A stretch of 64,000 bases of DNA from UBA1141 sp963665155 (GCA_963665155.2 OY761986.2:372001-436000), one strand, 5' to 3'; numbered from the stretch's first letter, positions 1 through 9,371 are shown. The notes: generated by a model from the sequence alone, not told the origin. Translations and numbers: made by a program.

Positions 1-29
1 TAAAGGGGATCTGGGTCCGGTTAAGCCGG

Positions 30-1883
30 TCAGTTCGCTTGAGTTATATCGGCCAAAATCGGCTTTAGAGCTTCGATCAAGGGCGGCAGATATTCTTCCC
101 AATCGCCGATTATCCCATAGTCGGCAGCTTTGAATATCGCTGCCCGGCGGTTCTTATTAATAGCTATAATTACGCCAGCCTTCTGGATGCCAACAGTGTG
201 GTTGAAGGCTCCCCGTATGCCCACTGCCAGGTATACTTTTGGCGCAATGGTTCGACCGCTGATGCCGACCTGGATCTGGTGAGCCAGCCATCCCGAGTGG
301 ACCGCGTTTCGGGTCGTGGCGATACTCGCGCCGATTGCGCTGGCCATGCCGTAAATCGTTGGTAGATTTTCCGCTCCACCGATTCCCATCCCCACACCCA
401 ACACCACGGAAGCTTGGGAGAGGGCTATCCCGCCTGGGTCTTCTTCCAATCGCTCTTCCACCAGTTGAATGTCGTTACTGGTTTCGCTCGTAATGTCCAG
501 AGCTTCCACCAAAGCCTTGGCATTGGGCTCAGGTTCTGCAGGCGTCAGAAGTCCGGGACGCATGGTCACCATGTTGGGCAGGGTTTTCGACAATATGGGC
601 GCCAGAACATTTCCCCCCAAAGCAGGTTTTAGCTGCACCAACCGGCCTTCTTCGTCAATCTCCAGATCGATGGCGTCGCCGGTCAGGCCCAAAGAAAGCC
701 GCGCCGCAATCCTGGATGCCAAGTCCCGGCCATCGGCGGTCGAGGCGAATAGCACAGCATAGGGCTGGGAATCCTGTATGGCCTGGGCCAACGCATGAGC
801 GACGGCCACACTGTACACTGGGCCGAGGGAAGTGTTGTCCAAAGTCAATACACGGTCCGCCCCTTGGGCCGCAAGCTCGGCGATAAACTCTTCGTCGGAC
901 TTGCCCAACAATACGGCGGCAACTTCGCTCTTCGTCGTGGCGGTCAATTCACGGGCTTTGCCCAGCATTTCCAGGGTTACCCGGCGCAGTCCTCCTTGAA
1001 AAGTTTCGGCCACCACCCAGATGCTCTGGTTGCGGCTATCCGGATATCTGGTACTGGCGCTGGCAGCCGCAGTTAACGAACCTTCCCCTTCAGCTAACTC
1101 CAGCAGCCGGCTTTTTAACAAATCCGCTATTTGGGCTGCGGAAGCCGCAGGAGAGTCGGCCTCGATGATCAAGCCCAAACGGTCGGGTTCAACGAGCCGG
1201 ATGTCTTGAACGTAGGTGGGTGAACCCTCAGCCCCGAACTGGGATGGATCGGTGGAGAGTTGGGCGCAGTTCAGTTCTTCCACCGGCATTTCTTCCGCTT
1301 GGGCCAACTCATCTTTGCCAGGGTAAGCCTCGGCGGCGACGCCCTCAGTGACGCAGGCCACCGCTGGAAGGGGGCATCGGATCACCTGATAGCCCTCATC
1401 GGTAACTCGCTCTGCCAGGAATGCAGTTCTATCTGCCTCCAGGTCCAGCTTACGGACTTGGCCAACGTGACGGATGTGCATCAATTCCGCTATTTCAGGT
1501 CCCACCTGACCGGTCTCGGCATCGGCGCTGTTCCGCCCGCAAATGATCAGGTCCGGTTCCTCGCGGCCCAATGCAAAGGCTAAGGCGCGGGCGGTGGCCA
1601 ACGTGTCGGACCCGGCAAGTGCTCTGTCGCTAATCAGTACGGCCCGGTCAGCCCCCAAAGCCAGGCATTGGGTTAAACCCTCCTTGGCGTTGGGCGGTCC
1701 CATAGATATGACCACAACTTGGTCGTCTGGTGCGGATTTCAACTCAACGGCCCGCACCAGCCCTAGAAGGTCAAAGGGGTTGATTTCAGAGGGCACACCA
1801 TCCCGGATGATCGTTTTCTGCTCGTAGTCGAATTGGATGCGGGAAACGACTGGCACGTACTTTACGCATACAGCAATCTTCAT
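30..1883 (-). CDS. Electron transfer flavoprotein, fused beta-alpha chain
   Basis: A 617-residue protein joining both ETF subunits in one chain. Residues 1 to about 255 are EtfB-like (start MKIAVCVKYVP, and a signature stretch around GRNSADAETGQVGPE). Residues from about 285 are EtfA-like, ending in the FAD-binding domain with GVGMGIGG, then VGISGRTIAPKVYLAVG and AINKNRRAAIFKAADYG. ETF is a soluble FAD carrier that takes electrons from acyl-CoA and related dehydrogenases and passes them to the quinone pool or a bifurcating partner. Usually the two subunits are separate genes of about 260 and 320 codons, so the length fits a direct fusion. The start is ATG with AAAGGA about 11 bases upstream. 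No dehydrogenase or ETF-quinone oxidoreductase gene is adjacent inside the window, so its electron donor is unknown. Confidence 0.9.
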   Translation of the reverse strand: MKIAVCVKYVPVVSRIQFDYEQKTIIRDGVPSEINPFDLLGLVRAVELKSAPDDQVVVISMGPPNAKEGLTQCLALGADRAVLISDRALAGSDTLATARALAFALGREEPDLIICGRNSADAETGQVGPEIAELMHIRHVGQVRKLDLEADRTAFLAERVTDEGYQVIRCPLPAVACVTEGVAAEAYPGKDELAQAEEMPVEELNCAQLSTDPSQFGAEGSPTYVQDIRLVEPDRLGLIIEADSPAASAAQIADLLKSRLLELAEGEGSLTAAASASTRYPDSRNQSIWVVAETFQGGLRRVTLEMLGKARELTATTKSEVAAVLLGKSDEEFIAELAAQGADRVLTLDNTSLGPVYSVAVAHALAQAIQDSQPYAVLFASTADGRDLASRIAARLSLGLTGDAIDLEIDEEGRLVQLKPALGGNVLAPILSKTLPNMVTMRPGLLTPAEPEPNAKALVEALDITSETSNDIQLVEERLEEDPGGIALSQASVVLGVGMGIGGAENLPTIYGMASAIGASIATTRNAVHSGWLAHQIQVGISGRTIAPKVYLAVGIRGAFNHTVGIQKAGVIIAINKNRRAAIFKAADYGIIGDWEEYLPPLIEALKPILADITQAN

Positions 1884-2001
1884 AGCTAAGCTATTCCTTT
1901 ATGGACACGAATGTGTATGAACACCAACGTTCAGGAAAAACTACGATCGTTCTCTGCCCCGTCTATCCGGCCGCCTCTGTTTGCTGGAAGTCGCGGCGTG
2001 T

Positions 2002-3372
2002 TTAACCCGATAATTCCTTTCGCACTTGAGTTGTCATTCGGTCCAACTCTTGGCTAAAGGATACCGGGTATCTCGGTGGGTCGGAAAGCGCTTTGTGCTT
2101 GTCGTCCAGCTTAGCGAAATCTTGTTGGAATTGCTCACGGACTTGGGACAGGGACGGATGTGGACTGGACAAGCGTCCATTGGTCATTACCTGGCTGAGC
2201 AACGGCTCCGAACCTTCTATGGTTTCGTCTTGTATTCCCACAACGTCTTCGACAAATTTGCCGTATTCGTCAGTGAAACGAAAGACCTGCTTTGCACCGG
2301 GCATGGATACCTTGTCCACGCTAAGTTTCATGACGCCACGACCGTCGTAGCATACCAGCTTATAAGCCATGTCCGACCATGGAGCATCGGCGGAAACCCC
2401 TGCCTTGGTGCCCACCCCGTACATGTCTATGGGCGCATCGGCCCGGTACAAACCTTCTAATTCAAATTCGTCCAAGCCCCCGCTTGCCACGATTCTAACG
2501 TAGTCCAGGTTTGATTCATCCAGTATCTGGCGCACCTGGCGGCTCAAAGACTCGAAATCGCCCGAATCAAGGCGCACACCAAAAAGGCGGTGCCCTTCGG
2601 ACGCCATCTCTTTGGCCACTTTCGCCGCCGTGTGTGCCCCGTTGACGGTATCGTAGGTGTCCAGCAACAGGATGGAGCGGTCGGGGAACGCTTGAGCGTA
2701 GGCCCTGAACGCCTCCAACTCGCTAGTGAAACTGGAAACGAAAGAGTGGGCCATCGTGCCTGCCGGCGGGATGCCGTAGCGTTTGGCAGCGAGGACGTTA
2801 CTGGTTGACTGGAACCCCCCAATGTAGCTGCACCGGGCCATTTTCAATGCGGCATCGGTCCCCTGAGTGCGCCGGGACGCAAAGTCGCTTATAGTCCTGC
2901 CCGGCACTGCCCAAACGCAGCGAGAGGCCTTGGTTGCCAGCAGAGTTTGGAGGTTGATCTGGTTGACGATGAAAGTTTCCACCAACTGGGCTTCGATTAT
3001 CGGAGCGGTGACCTCCAACGGAGGCTCATCGGCGAAGAATATCCGGCCTTCTGGAATGGCCCTCACGCTGCCGGTGAATTTCAGGGCGCTGAGGAATTCC
3101 AAGAATTCGTCGGAAAAGGGACCCAACGACCGTAAATAATCCACGCTGGACGGACTAAAGCTCAGGTTGGCCAGGTAATCCAGAACGTCTTGCAATCCGG
3201 CCGCCACGAAATAACCCCGGTTTGTGGGATAGTTGCGAATGAACAGGCTAAAGGTCGCCGTTTGAGCCATTCCCTGGTTGAAATAGGCTTGGGCCATAGT
3301 CAACTCGTACAGGTCGGCAAATAATCCCAGGTCGTCTACAGGGAGAGGAAGGTCGGGATTTTCCATTAGCAT
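2002..3372 (-). CDS. pncB: Nicotinate phosphoribosyltransferase
   Basis: A 456-residue enzyme of NAD salvage that condenses nicotinate with PRPP, giving nicotinate mononucleotide. Family features are visible in order: the N-terminal ADLYELTMAQAYF, the central SDFASRRTQG region, the STSNVLAAKRYGIP stretch, LLDTYDTVNGAHTAAKVA, the phosphoribosyl-binding VRLDSGDFESLSRQV, and the late YGVGTKAGVSADAPW. The length is normal for the family. It lies 118 bases upstream of the ETF gene on the same strand, so the two could be cotranscribed, but no functional link is evident. An ATG occurs at codons 1 and 3, so the exact start is uncertain by two residues. The product acts in the cytoplasm. Confidence 0.92.
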   Translation of the reverse strand: MLMENPDLPLPVDDLGLFADLYELTMAQAYFNQGMAQTATFSLFIRNYPTNRGYFVAAGLQDVLDYLANLSFSPSSVDYLRSLGPFSDEFLEFLSALKFTGSVRAIPEGRIFFADEPPLEVTAPIIEAQLVETFIVNQINLQTLLATKASRCVWAVPGRTISDFASRRTQGTDAALKMARCSYIGGFQSTSNVLAAKRYGIPPAGTMAHSFVSSFTSELEAFRAYAQAFPDRSILLLDTYDTVNGAHTAAKVAKEMASEGHRLFGVRLDSGDFESLSRQVRQILDESNLDYVRIVASGGLDEFELEGLYRADAPIDMYGVGTKAGVSADAPWSDMAYKLVCYDGRGVMKLSVDKVSMPGAKQVFRFTDEYGKFVEDVVGIQDETIEGSEPLLSQVMTNGRLSSPHPSLSQVREQFQQDFAKLDDKHKALSDPPRYPVSFSQELDRMTTQVRKELSG

Positions 3373-3946
3373 TAATCCATAGCCTATCGGGAAGGGTAAA
3401 TATTGTATTTATTATGGTTGAAACCGACGGTTGGGCACTATTATCTTGTGACCTCAAAAGGTCTGTCAACAAAAACAGGATCACGCTCAGGGTCACGCAT
3501 ATTTATTAGTCAATAATACTTAATGATACTTAATGAATGCTGCTTAATTTAGTATATTCTCCGGCCATCGGACCAACCTTCCGGATTCTCAGGCGCGACG
3601 AGTTTGACTCCCCGAGGCTGTTGTAACTAAATTTGCAGAGATTACTGCAACCCAACCCAATCGACGTAATGCTGGAGAATGTGATGTCAATCTCCTGCCA
3701 CCTTTAACGCAGGCGATAGGATGGATTTCCATCGCCGCCATTCACTCCAGGCGAATCGGACCATTGGCAATTAGCTGTACTGGCAAGTGGCTTCGAACAC
3801 GTCGCAGACTTTCAGCACTGTATCTGGAAAATCCAGGGAATATATGTTTACGAAAACTTCCTTTGATTTGACGATTTACACTAATGTATTTAATGAAAAA
3901 ACTGAAATACGGAGCCGTCCACGCCTGGCAATTTGTTATGCGAAAC
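3373..3946. other. Intergenic stretch without recognisable gene
   Basis: This is the left part of a 985-base gap between the divergent pncB and SAM-cycle units. Two short open frames (about 75 codons, one on each strand, around 3742-4008) have no recognisable motif, overlap each other, and one runs into the riboswitch. I do not regard them as genes. The stretch near 3490-3560 is AT-rich and probably holds the pncB promoter, but no single box is convincing. Confidence 0.6.
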
Positions 3947-3975
3947 TTGACACACCCGCCCAGTACGGGTACCAT
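3947..3975 (+). promoter_or_regulatory. Sigma70-type promoter of the SAM-cycle operon
   Basis: A perfect -35 box TTGACA (3947-3952) is followed after exactly 17 bases by TACCAT (3970-3975, four of six matches to TATAAT). Transcription would begin near 3982, about 27 bases before the first paired element of the riboswitch, which is the expected arrangement. Confidence 0.75.
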
Positions 3976-4008
3976 TTTGTCATTAACAAACTAGGTCAAA
4001 CTGAATAA

Positions 4009-4191
4009 CCCTTTATCCAGAACGGCAGAGGGCACGGCCCGACGAAGCCTGGCAACCGATCTTAGAGAGCTGGTTTACCGTCCGGTGATTTATGGCCCTG
4101 ACGGTACGCAGGTTAATTAGGAAACGGTGCTAACTCCGGCGTTCATCCAGCATGAATTTGGTAAATTGCTTGATGGGCGAAAGATGAGGGG
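4009..4191 (+). promoter_or_regulatory. SAM riboswitch, SAM-I (S-box) type
   Basis: The stretch carries the conserved S-box core: AGAGGGCACGGCCC followed by GAAGCCTGGCAACC, then GGTGCTAACTCC, and finally GGGCGAAAGATGAGGGG. The outer P1 helix can form between CCCTTTATC (4009-4017) and GATGAGGGG (4183-4191), with G-U pairs. An intrinsic terminator follows at once, so the likely mechanism is transcription termination when SAM is bound. The genes downstream make or recycle SAM products, which supports the ligand assignment. A SAM-IV-like variant is not excluded without folding and covariance-model scoring. Confidence 0.92.
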
Positions 4192-4205
4192 CGTGGGGTA
4201 ATTTT

Positions 4206-4233
4206 GAGCTTCTCGCCTTGGGAAGCTTTTTTT
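4206..4233 (+). terminator. Intrinsic terminator of the SAM riboswitch
   Basis: AGCTTC (4207-4212) pairs with GAAGCT (4222-4227) around a nine-base loop, followed by a run of seven T. It lies 15 bases beyond the riboswitch P1 helix and about 125 bases before mtnA, so it is the expression platform. Confidence 0.85.
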
Positions 4234-4357
4234 ATGCCCATTGGAAACCACGTATCTTATAAAGCGGAATAGAAAACAAACCGCCTACTCGGCAAACTCG
4301 CGTGGTTTTGGCCCGGTTTTGGTGTGGATTTAATGACGCTCGTGATAGTGATGCAGG

Positions 4358-5401
4358 ATGGCTGAAACAGAAATCCGGCCTATTCGATGGTCGGGTGAAA
4401 ATTTGGAACTGCTGGACCAGACTCTGCTGCCTCAAGAAGAGGCCACCGTCCTTGTCAGCACCTATCAGCAAGCAATCGAAGCCATCCGCACTATGCGGGT
4501 TAGGGGCGCGCCGGCGATCGGGGTAACGGCGGCCTACGCAGTGGCCTTGGCCGCCCGAGATATACAAACATCTGGGCGCCAAGAGTTCATTGCGCAACTC
4601 GAATCCGCAGGAGCGGAAATTGGGGCGGCCCGCCCAACGGCGGTCAACCTCCAGTGGGCGGTGCGGCGTATGCTGGACGTCGCTGCTGCTGAAACAGAAG
4701 CGAGCCGAATCGCAACAAGCCTCTTGGATGAAGCAAAGCGGGTTCACCAAGAAGACGAAGAAATAAACCGGCGAATGGGTGCTTTCGGGAAAGAGTTGAT
4801 TCCAGACGGAGGATCGGTGCTGACCCACTGCAATGCTGGCGCATTGGCCACAGCGGGTTTCGGAACAGCAGTTGGCGTTATCCGCGCTGGTTGGGAAGAA
4901 GGCAAGCGCTTCCAAGTTTTTAACACCGAGACACGCCCGTTTTTGCAGGGTGCCAGATTGACCGCTTGGGAGTTCCAAAAATTGGGAATCCCATCCAAGT
5001 TAATCGTAGATTCGGCGGCGGGCATGCTAATGAGGCAAGGGCAGATTGGCTGCGTCATTACCGGAGCGGACCGCATTGCCGCAAACGGAGATACTGCTAA
5101 TAAGATCGGGACTTATTCCTTGGCGGTGCTGGCACGGGAAAACGGGATACCCTTCTACGTGGCGGCGCCAATCAGTACCATCGATTTTAGTCTAAGCGAA
5201 GGCGATCAGATAGAAATAGAAGAAAGGCCCGAAGAAGAGGTTACTCATCTTCAGGGCGTGGCCATGGCTCCTTTGGGTGTACAAGCCCTAAATCCGGCAT
5301 TCGACGTCACGCCAAACGGCTACGTGAGCGCCATAATCACCGAAGTTGGCATAGCCCGGGCACCTTATCTCGAATCTCTAATATTGGCGTCGAGTGGATA
5401 A
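4358..5401 (+). CDS. mtnA: S-methyl-5-thioribose-1-phosphate isomerase
   Basis: A 347-residue member of the eIF2B-like isomerase family that converts methylthioribose-1-phosphate to methylthioribulose-1-phosphate in methionine salvage. Visible markers are VRGAPAIGVTAAYAVALA near residue 50, THCNAGALATAGFGTA with the family's catalytic Cys, FNTETRPFLQGARLTAWE, and GADRIAANGDTANKIGTY with the catalytic Asp. The length is normal. It is the first gene of the riboswitch-controlled operon. The next gene supplies its substrate: MtnP releases methylthioribose-1-phosphate from methylthioadenosine. Later salvage genes (mtnB, mtnC, mtnD) are not in the window, so the fate of the product is open. Confidence 0.93.
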   Translation: MAETEIRPIRWSGENLELLDQTLLPQEEATVLVSTYQQAIEAIRTMRVRGAPAIGVTAAYAVALAARDIQTSGRQEFIAQLESAGAEIGAARPTAVNLQWAVRRMLDVAAAETEASRIATSLLDEAKRVHQEDEEINRRMGAFGKELIPDGGSVLTHCNAGALATAGFGTAVGVIRAGWEEGKRFQVFNTETRPFLQGARLTAWEFQKLGIPSKLIVDSAAGMLMRQGQIGCVITGADRIAANGDTANKIGTYSLAVLARENGIPFYVAAPISTIDFSLSEGDQIEIEERPEEEVTHLQGVAMAPLGVQALNPAFDVTPNGYVSAIITEVGIARAPYLESLILASSG

Positions 5402-5463
5402 CCCCAGCCCTGTGGCTTGAGTCTGGTGGTACCGGCGCAGGGGCGGTCCGACTGAAACTAGGA

Positions 5464-6336
5464 ATGATGGCAAACAACAAAGCGACTATAGGCATTATTG
5501 GCGGCAGCGGCCTCTATGAGATGGAAGGTTTGTCGGGGGTAGAAACGGTAGACGTTGAAACCCCATTTGGTGAACCCAGCGATTCTATAGTTTTGGGGGA
5601 GTTGAGCGGCGTTCCCGTGGCTTTCCTACCGCGTCATGGCAAAGGGCACCGGATTAATCCAACGATGATACCGGTCAGGGCCAACATATTTGCCTTGAAA
5701 AGCCTCGGCGTGGAGAGAATAATTTCCGTTAGCGCTGTTGGTAGCCTGAAACAGGAACTGGCGCCTTTGGACATGGTCGTACCCGATCAACTGATTGACC
5801 GTACCCGTTTGCGCGAGAGCACCTTTTTCGACGAAGGATTGGTGGCTCATATCAGTTTGGCCGAACCGTTTTGCCCCGCTTCGAGCCAGGCACTTTACCA
5901 GAGTTCCCAAGAGTTGGGCGTTAACTCTCATTCGGGGGGCACCCTGGTAGTGATGGAAGGCCCAGGGTTCTCCACCAAGGCCGAGTCTTTCATGTACCGG
6001 TCATGGGGAGCGGACATAATTGGAATGACCGCATTACCCGAGGCAAAATTGGCCCGGGAGGCGGAGATTTGCTACACCACCATGGCCTGGGTCACCGATT
6101 ATGACTGCTGGCACGAAGAAGAAGCGCCGGTAACCGTGGAAATGATAGTGGGTAACCTGCTCAGGAACGTCGCCGTTTCCAAAGAGCTATTGCGAAAGGT
6201 AGTACCCTCACTGACCGGGGACCGCAACTGTGCTTGCGGTACGGGACTGAGGGATGCCATCATCACTTCCCCAGATCGGGTTGACGAGGATTTCAAGAAA
6301 AAGATGGCGCCGATAGTTGGAAAGTATCTTGGTTGA
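5464..6336 (+). CDS. mtnP: S-methyl-5'-thioadenosine phosphorylase
   Basis: A 290-residue purine nucleoside phosphorylase-family enzyme. It cleaves methylthioadenosine, the by-product of polyamine and related synthesis, to adenine and methylthioribose-1-phosphate. Motifs: IGIIGGSGLYEM at the N-terminus (phosphate site), PRHGKGHRINP, RIISVSAVGSLKQ, and MEGPGFSTKAES followed by GMTALPEAKLAREAE, the pattern that separates MTA phosphorylases from guanosine/inosine phosphorylases. It lies 62 bases after mtnA in the same operon and makes the substrate for MtnA. ATG occurs at the first and second codons, so the start may shift by one residue. Confidence 0.92.
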   Translation: MMANNKATIGIIGGSGLYEMEGLSGVETVDVETPFGEPSDSIVLGELSGVPVAFLPRHGKGHRINPTMIPVRANIFALKSLGVERIISVSAVGSLKQELAPLDMVVPDQLIDRTRLRESTFFDEGLVAHISLAEPFCPASSQALYQSSQELGVNSHSGGTLVVMEGPGFSTKAESFMYRSWGADIIGMTALPEAKLAREAEICYTTMAWVTDYDCWHEEEAPVTVEMIVGNLLRNVAVSKELLRKVVPSLTGDRNCACGTGLRDAIITSPDRVDEDFKKKMAPIVGKYLG

Positions 6337-6409
6337 CCCTTCGGGTAATCCGCTGGATTAGCGCCATAGTATCCAAATCACGACGTATTGATTCCCAAGG
6401 AGGCAAATT

Positions 6410-6763
6410 ATGCCCAGGCAAGACTCTGGTGAACCTTATTTCCGTGTAAGCTCCAACGAAGCTAATACCATGCTGAGCGCCGATCCCGATGCCTACGTGG
6501 TAGTCGACGTGCGCCGGGACGACGAATGGGTAACAGGTCACCCCACGGGAGCGATTCACATTCCAATAGACGATCTTCCCGGCCGCATTGAAGAAGTGCC
6601 TCAGGATAAAAAGGTGTTGTTCATATGTGCGGCAGGGGTTCGAAGCGGCCTGGCTTGCGAGATGGCTGCTTCAATGGGATACGATTCCGAAAACCTGTTC
6701 AATGTAGAAGATGGGGTACCAACGTGGATGGAGGGCAACCACCCCACATCCTTCGGGGAGTAA
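6410..6763 (+). CDS. Rhodanese-like sulfurtransferase
   Basis: A 117-residue single-domain rhodanese. The active-site loop CAAGVRSG near residue 68 provides the sulfur-accepting Cys; VVDVRRDDEWVTGHPTGAIHIP is the typical first half of the fold, and EDGVPTWMEGNHP closes the domain. A strong ribosome binding site (AAGGAGG) precedes the ATG. Single-domain rhodaneses carry persulfide sulfur, but the acceptor here is unknown. Its place between mtnP and ahcY under SAM control suggests a link to sulfur released during methionine or homocysteine metabolism, which is inference only. Confidence 0.88.
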   Translation: MPRQDSGEPYFRVSSNEANTMLSADPDAYVVVDVRRDDEWVTGHPTGAIHIPIDDLPGRIEEVPQDKKVLFICAAGVRSGLACEMAASMGYDSENLFNVEDGVPTWMEGNHPTSFGE

Positions 6764-6859
6764 CCCAACTGTTGAATCACCAGAAACAAGGAACAAACTA
6801 AGAGCCCCACTGGGCAAATAAACTAATCATTTGCCACGCTGTACCAGAGGAGTAGATTT

Positions 6860-8131
6860 TTGGCATCACAAAAGACAACCGGAGACGTTAAGGATTTGTC
6901 CCTAGCCGGAGACGGAGTAAACCGAATCGAGTGGGCTGCACGGGAAATGCCCGTGCTGAGGCTTATCCAAGAGCGCTTCCAAAAAGAAAAACCCCTGGCT
7001 GGCGTGCGCATGGCGGCATGCTTGCACGTAACTTCGGAAACAGCCAACCTGGCATTGGCCTTGAAAGAAGGTGGCGCCGATCTGGTGGTCTGCGCTTCCA
7101 ATCCCCTTAGCACTCAGGACGAAGTCGCAGCCGCGCTTGTCCAAGAATATGGGATACCCACCTACTCTATAAAAGGCGAGAACGACGAAACATATTACAA
7201 GCACTTGAGCTCCGCCTTGGACCATGGGCCCCAGGTCACCCTGGACGACGGTGCGGACTTGGTGACGATGTTACACCGCCAACGCTCCGACTTACTGGGC
7301 GACGTGATTGGAGGCACCGAAGAAACCACCACCGGCGTGATCCGGTTGACTGCTATGGCTAACGATAAAAAGTTGCTCTACCCCGTAATTGCGGTTAACG
7401 ATGCGGAGACCAAGCACTTTTTCGACAATCGCTACGGTACCGGTCAGAGCACCCTCGACGGAATAACTAGGGCCACCAATATCCTTTGGGCGGGCCGCCG
7501 GGTCGTTGTGTGCGGCTACGGTTGGTGCGGTAGGGGTGTCGCTTCCCGCGCCCGGGGCATGGGGGCTCATGTAATCGTTACCGAAGTAAACGCCGTTCGG
7601 GCATTGGAAGCCGTCATGGATGGTTTCACCGTGATGACCGGCATGGAAGCAGCCAAAGTAGGCGAAGTTTTCATAACTGTGACCGGCGGGATACATACCG
7701 TCAGCAAAGAGCAGATGGAGATAATGTCAAACGGCGCGATTCTGGCCAACAGCGGTCACTTCAACGTAGAAATCGACATCCCTGCATTGCAAGAGATGGC
7801 CGTCTCTCACCGTGAGATAAGGCCCTATGTCGAAGAATACGTCCTGTCAAACGGCAATAAGCTATATTTGCTGGGAGAAGGCCGTCTGATCAACTTGGCT
7901 GCAGCCGAGGGACATCCATCGGCAGTCATGGACATGAGTTTCGCTAACCAGGCTTTGGGCGTTGAGTACATACTTAAGAATCAAGGCAAACTAGAGCCCA
8001 AAGTTTACGGTGTTCCTTATGAAACCGATCAAGAGGTTGGCCGACTGAAGCTGGAATCAATGGGTATCCACATAGATACCCTAACGGCAGCCCAACAGAA
8101 ATATCAAGATAGCTGGGAAGAAGGGACCTAA
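6860..8131 (+). CDS. ahcY: Adenosylhomocysteinase (SAH hydrolase)
   Basis: A 423-residue NAD-dependent enzyme that splits S-adenosylhomocysteine to adenosine and homocysteine, relieving product inhibition of methyltransferases. Seen in order: MAACLHVTSETANLALAL at the substrate domain, CASNPLSTQDEVAAAL, the active-site FFDNRYGTGQSTLDGI, the NAD-binding VVCGYGWCGRGVA, and NSGHFNVEID. The length matches the shorter thermophile/archaeal-like class that lacks the insertion of the mammalian enzyme. The start is TTG with GAGGAG seven bases upstream, and no better ATG exists nearby. It sits between the rhodanese and metK. Confidence 0.93.
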   Translation: MASQKTTGDVKDLSLAGDGVNRIEWAAREMPVLRLIQERFQKEKPLAGVRMAACLHVTSETANLALALKEGGADLVVCASNPLSTQDEVAAALVQEYGIPTYSIKGENDETYYKHLSSALDHGPQVTLDDGADLVTMLHRQRSDLLGDVIGGTEETTTGVIRLTAMANDKKLLYPVIAVNDAETKHFFDNRYGTGQSTLDGITRATNILWAGRRVVVCGYGWCGRGVASRARGMGAHVIVTEVNAVRALEAVMDGFTVMTGMEAAKVGEVFITVTGGIHTVSKEQMEIMSNGAILANSGHFNVEIDIPALQEMAVSHREIRPYVEEYVLSNGNKLYLLGEGRLINLAAAEGHPSAVMDMSFANQALGVEYILKNQGKLEPKVYGVPYETDQEVGRLKLESMGIHIDTLTAAQQKYQDSWEEGT

Positions 8132-8159
8132 GTCCTCACCCCCGCAGGAGAAAATATTT

Positions 8160-9371
8160 ATGGGAATGTTGTTTAACGAATCACCCAAATACCTACTGAC
8201 TTCCGAGTCCGTGACGGAAGGACACCCAGATAAGCTGTGTGACCAAATATCCGATGGCGTGCTGGACGCAGTCCTGAGAGGAGACCCGATGGGCCGGGTG
8301 GCTTGCGAGACCGCAGTCACAAATGGTCTTGTTGTAGTGATGGGAGAAATCACGACCTCATCATACGTAGACGTGCCTGCCGTGGTGCGGGATACTTTGC
8401 GTAGAGCGGGATACACCAACTCGGATTACGGCATCGACGCCAAAAGCTGCGGCGTTACGGTGTCCATCCAGGAGCAATCGGCCGACATTAACGCTGGCGT
8501 GAGCCAAGCGCTGGAAGCCCGCGGCGATAGCGGCAGTCAAGCTGACCTAGACTCTACCGGCGCTGGCGACCAAGGAATGATGGTCGGCTTCGCTTGCAAC
8601 GAGACCCCGGAATTGATGCCTTTGACCGTCAGCTTGTCCCAGAAACTCGTACAAAAACTGAGTACGGTCAGAAAAGAAGGGATCTTGCCCTACCTTAGGC
8701 CGGACGGCAAGTCTCAAGTCACAGTCGAATACCGGTACGGCGTTCCCCACCGTGTGGACACAGTGGTGATCAGCGCCCAGCACAACCCCGATGTTACCCA
8801 AGAACAAATGGCCAAGGATATTACGGAAAAAGTTATTCGCGAGATCGTGCCAGCCGAGCTTCTGGATGAGAATACCAAGATATTGGTAAATCCCAGCGGA
8901 AGGTTCGAGATTGGTGGACCTGCTGGAGACTCTGGTCTTACCGGACGCAAAATTCTGGTAGACACTTATGGTGGGATCGCTCGTCACGGCGGCGGCGCAT
9001 TCTCGGGTAAGGACCCGACCAAAGTCGACCGTTCTGCTGCCTACGCCGCCCGGTATGTGGCCAAGAACTTGGTGGCTGCTGGATTGGCGGACCGTGCGGA
9101 AGTATTAGTGTCTTACGCCATCGGCGTGGCAACGCCTATCTCTGTAGCAGTGGAGACTTTCGACACCAACCGCGTTGACAGCGATACCATACACAGTCTG
9201 GTTGAAAAGCACTTCGATCTTCGTCCCGCAGCGATTATCCGCGACCTGGATCTAAGGCGGCCTATATACCAGCCTACCGCCGCCTATGGGCACTTTGGCC
9301 GGGATGATCTGGATCTAACCTGGGAAAAGACCGACAAGGCAGATGCGTTGCGAGCTGACGCAGGTCTGTAA
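8160..9371 (+). CDS. metK: S-adenosylmethionine synthase
   Basis: A 403-residue methionine adenosyltransferase making SAM from methionine and ATP; it is the last gene of the SAM operon. Key motifs: SVTEGHPDKLCDQISD at the N-terminus, the signature GAGDQGMMVGFACNET, GGPAGDSGLTGRKI, and the P-loop-like GGGAFSGKDPTKVDRSAAY. The length is within the usual range of 380 to 420. AGGAG lies about eight bases before the ATG, and the gap from ahcY is only 28 bases, indicating translation from the same transcript. Feedback by the upstream SAM riboswitch is therefore direct product control. Confidence 0.95.
   Translation: MGMLFNESPKYLLTSESVTEGHPDKLCDQISDGVLDAVLRGDPMGRVACETAVTNGLVVVMGEITTSSYVDVPAVVRDTLRRAGYTNSDYGIDAKSCGVTVSIQEQSADINAGVSQALEARGDSGSQADLDSTGAGDQGMMVGFACNETPELMPLTVSLSQKLVQKLSTVRKEGILPYLRPDGKSQVTVEYRYGVPHRVDTVVISAQHNPDVTQEQMAKDITEKVIREIVPAELLDENTKILVNPSGRFEIGGPAGDSGLTGRKILVDTYGGIARHGGGAFSGKDPTKVDRSAAYAARYVAKNLVAAGLADRAEVLVSYAIGVATPISVAVETFDTNRVDSDTIHSLVEKHFDLRPAAIIRDLDLRRPIYQPTAAYGHFGRDDLDLTWEKTDKADALRADAGL

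Noticed and set aside
4232..4978. A 248-codon minus-strand open frame
   Set aside because: Opposite mtnA and the riboswitch terminator; Ser/Arg/Cys-rich translation without motifs.
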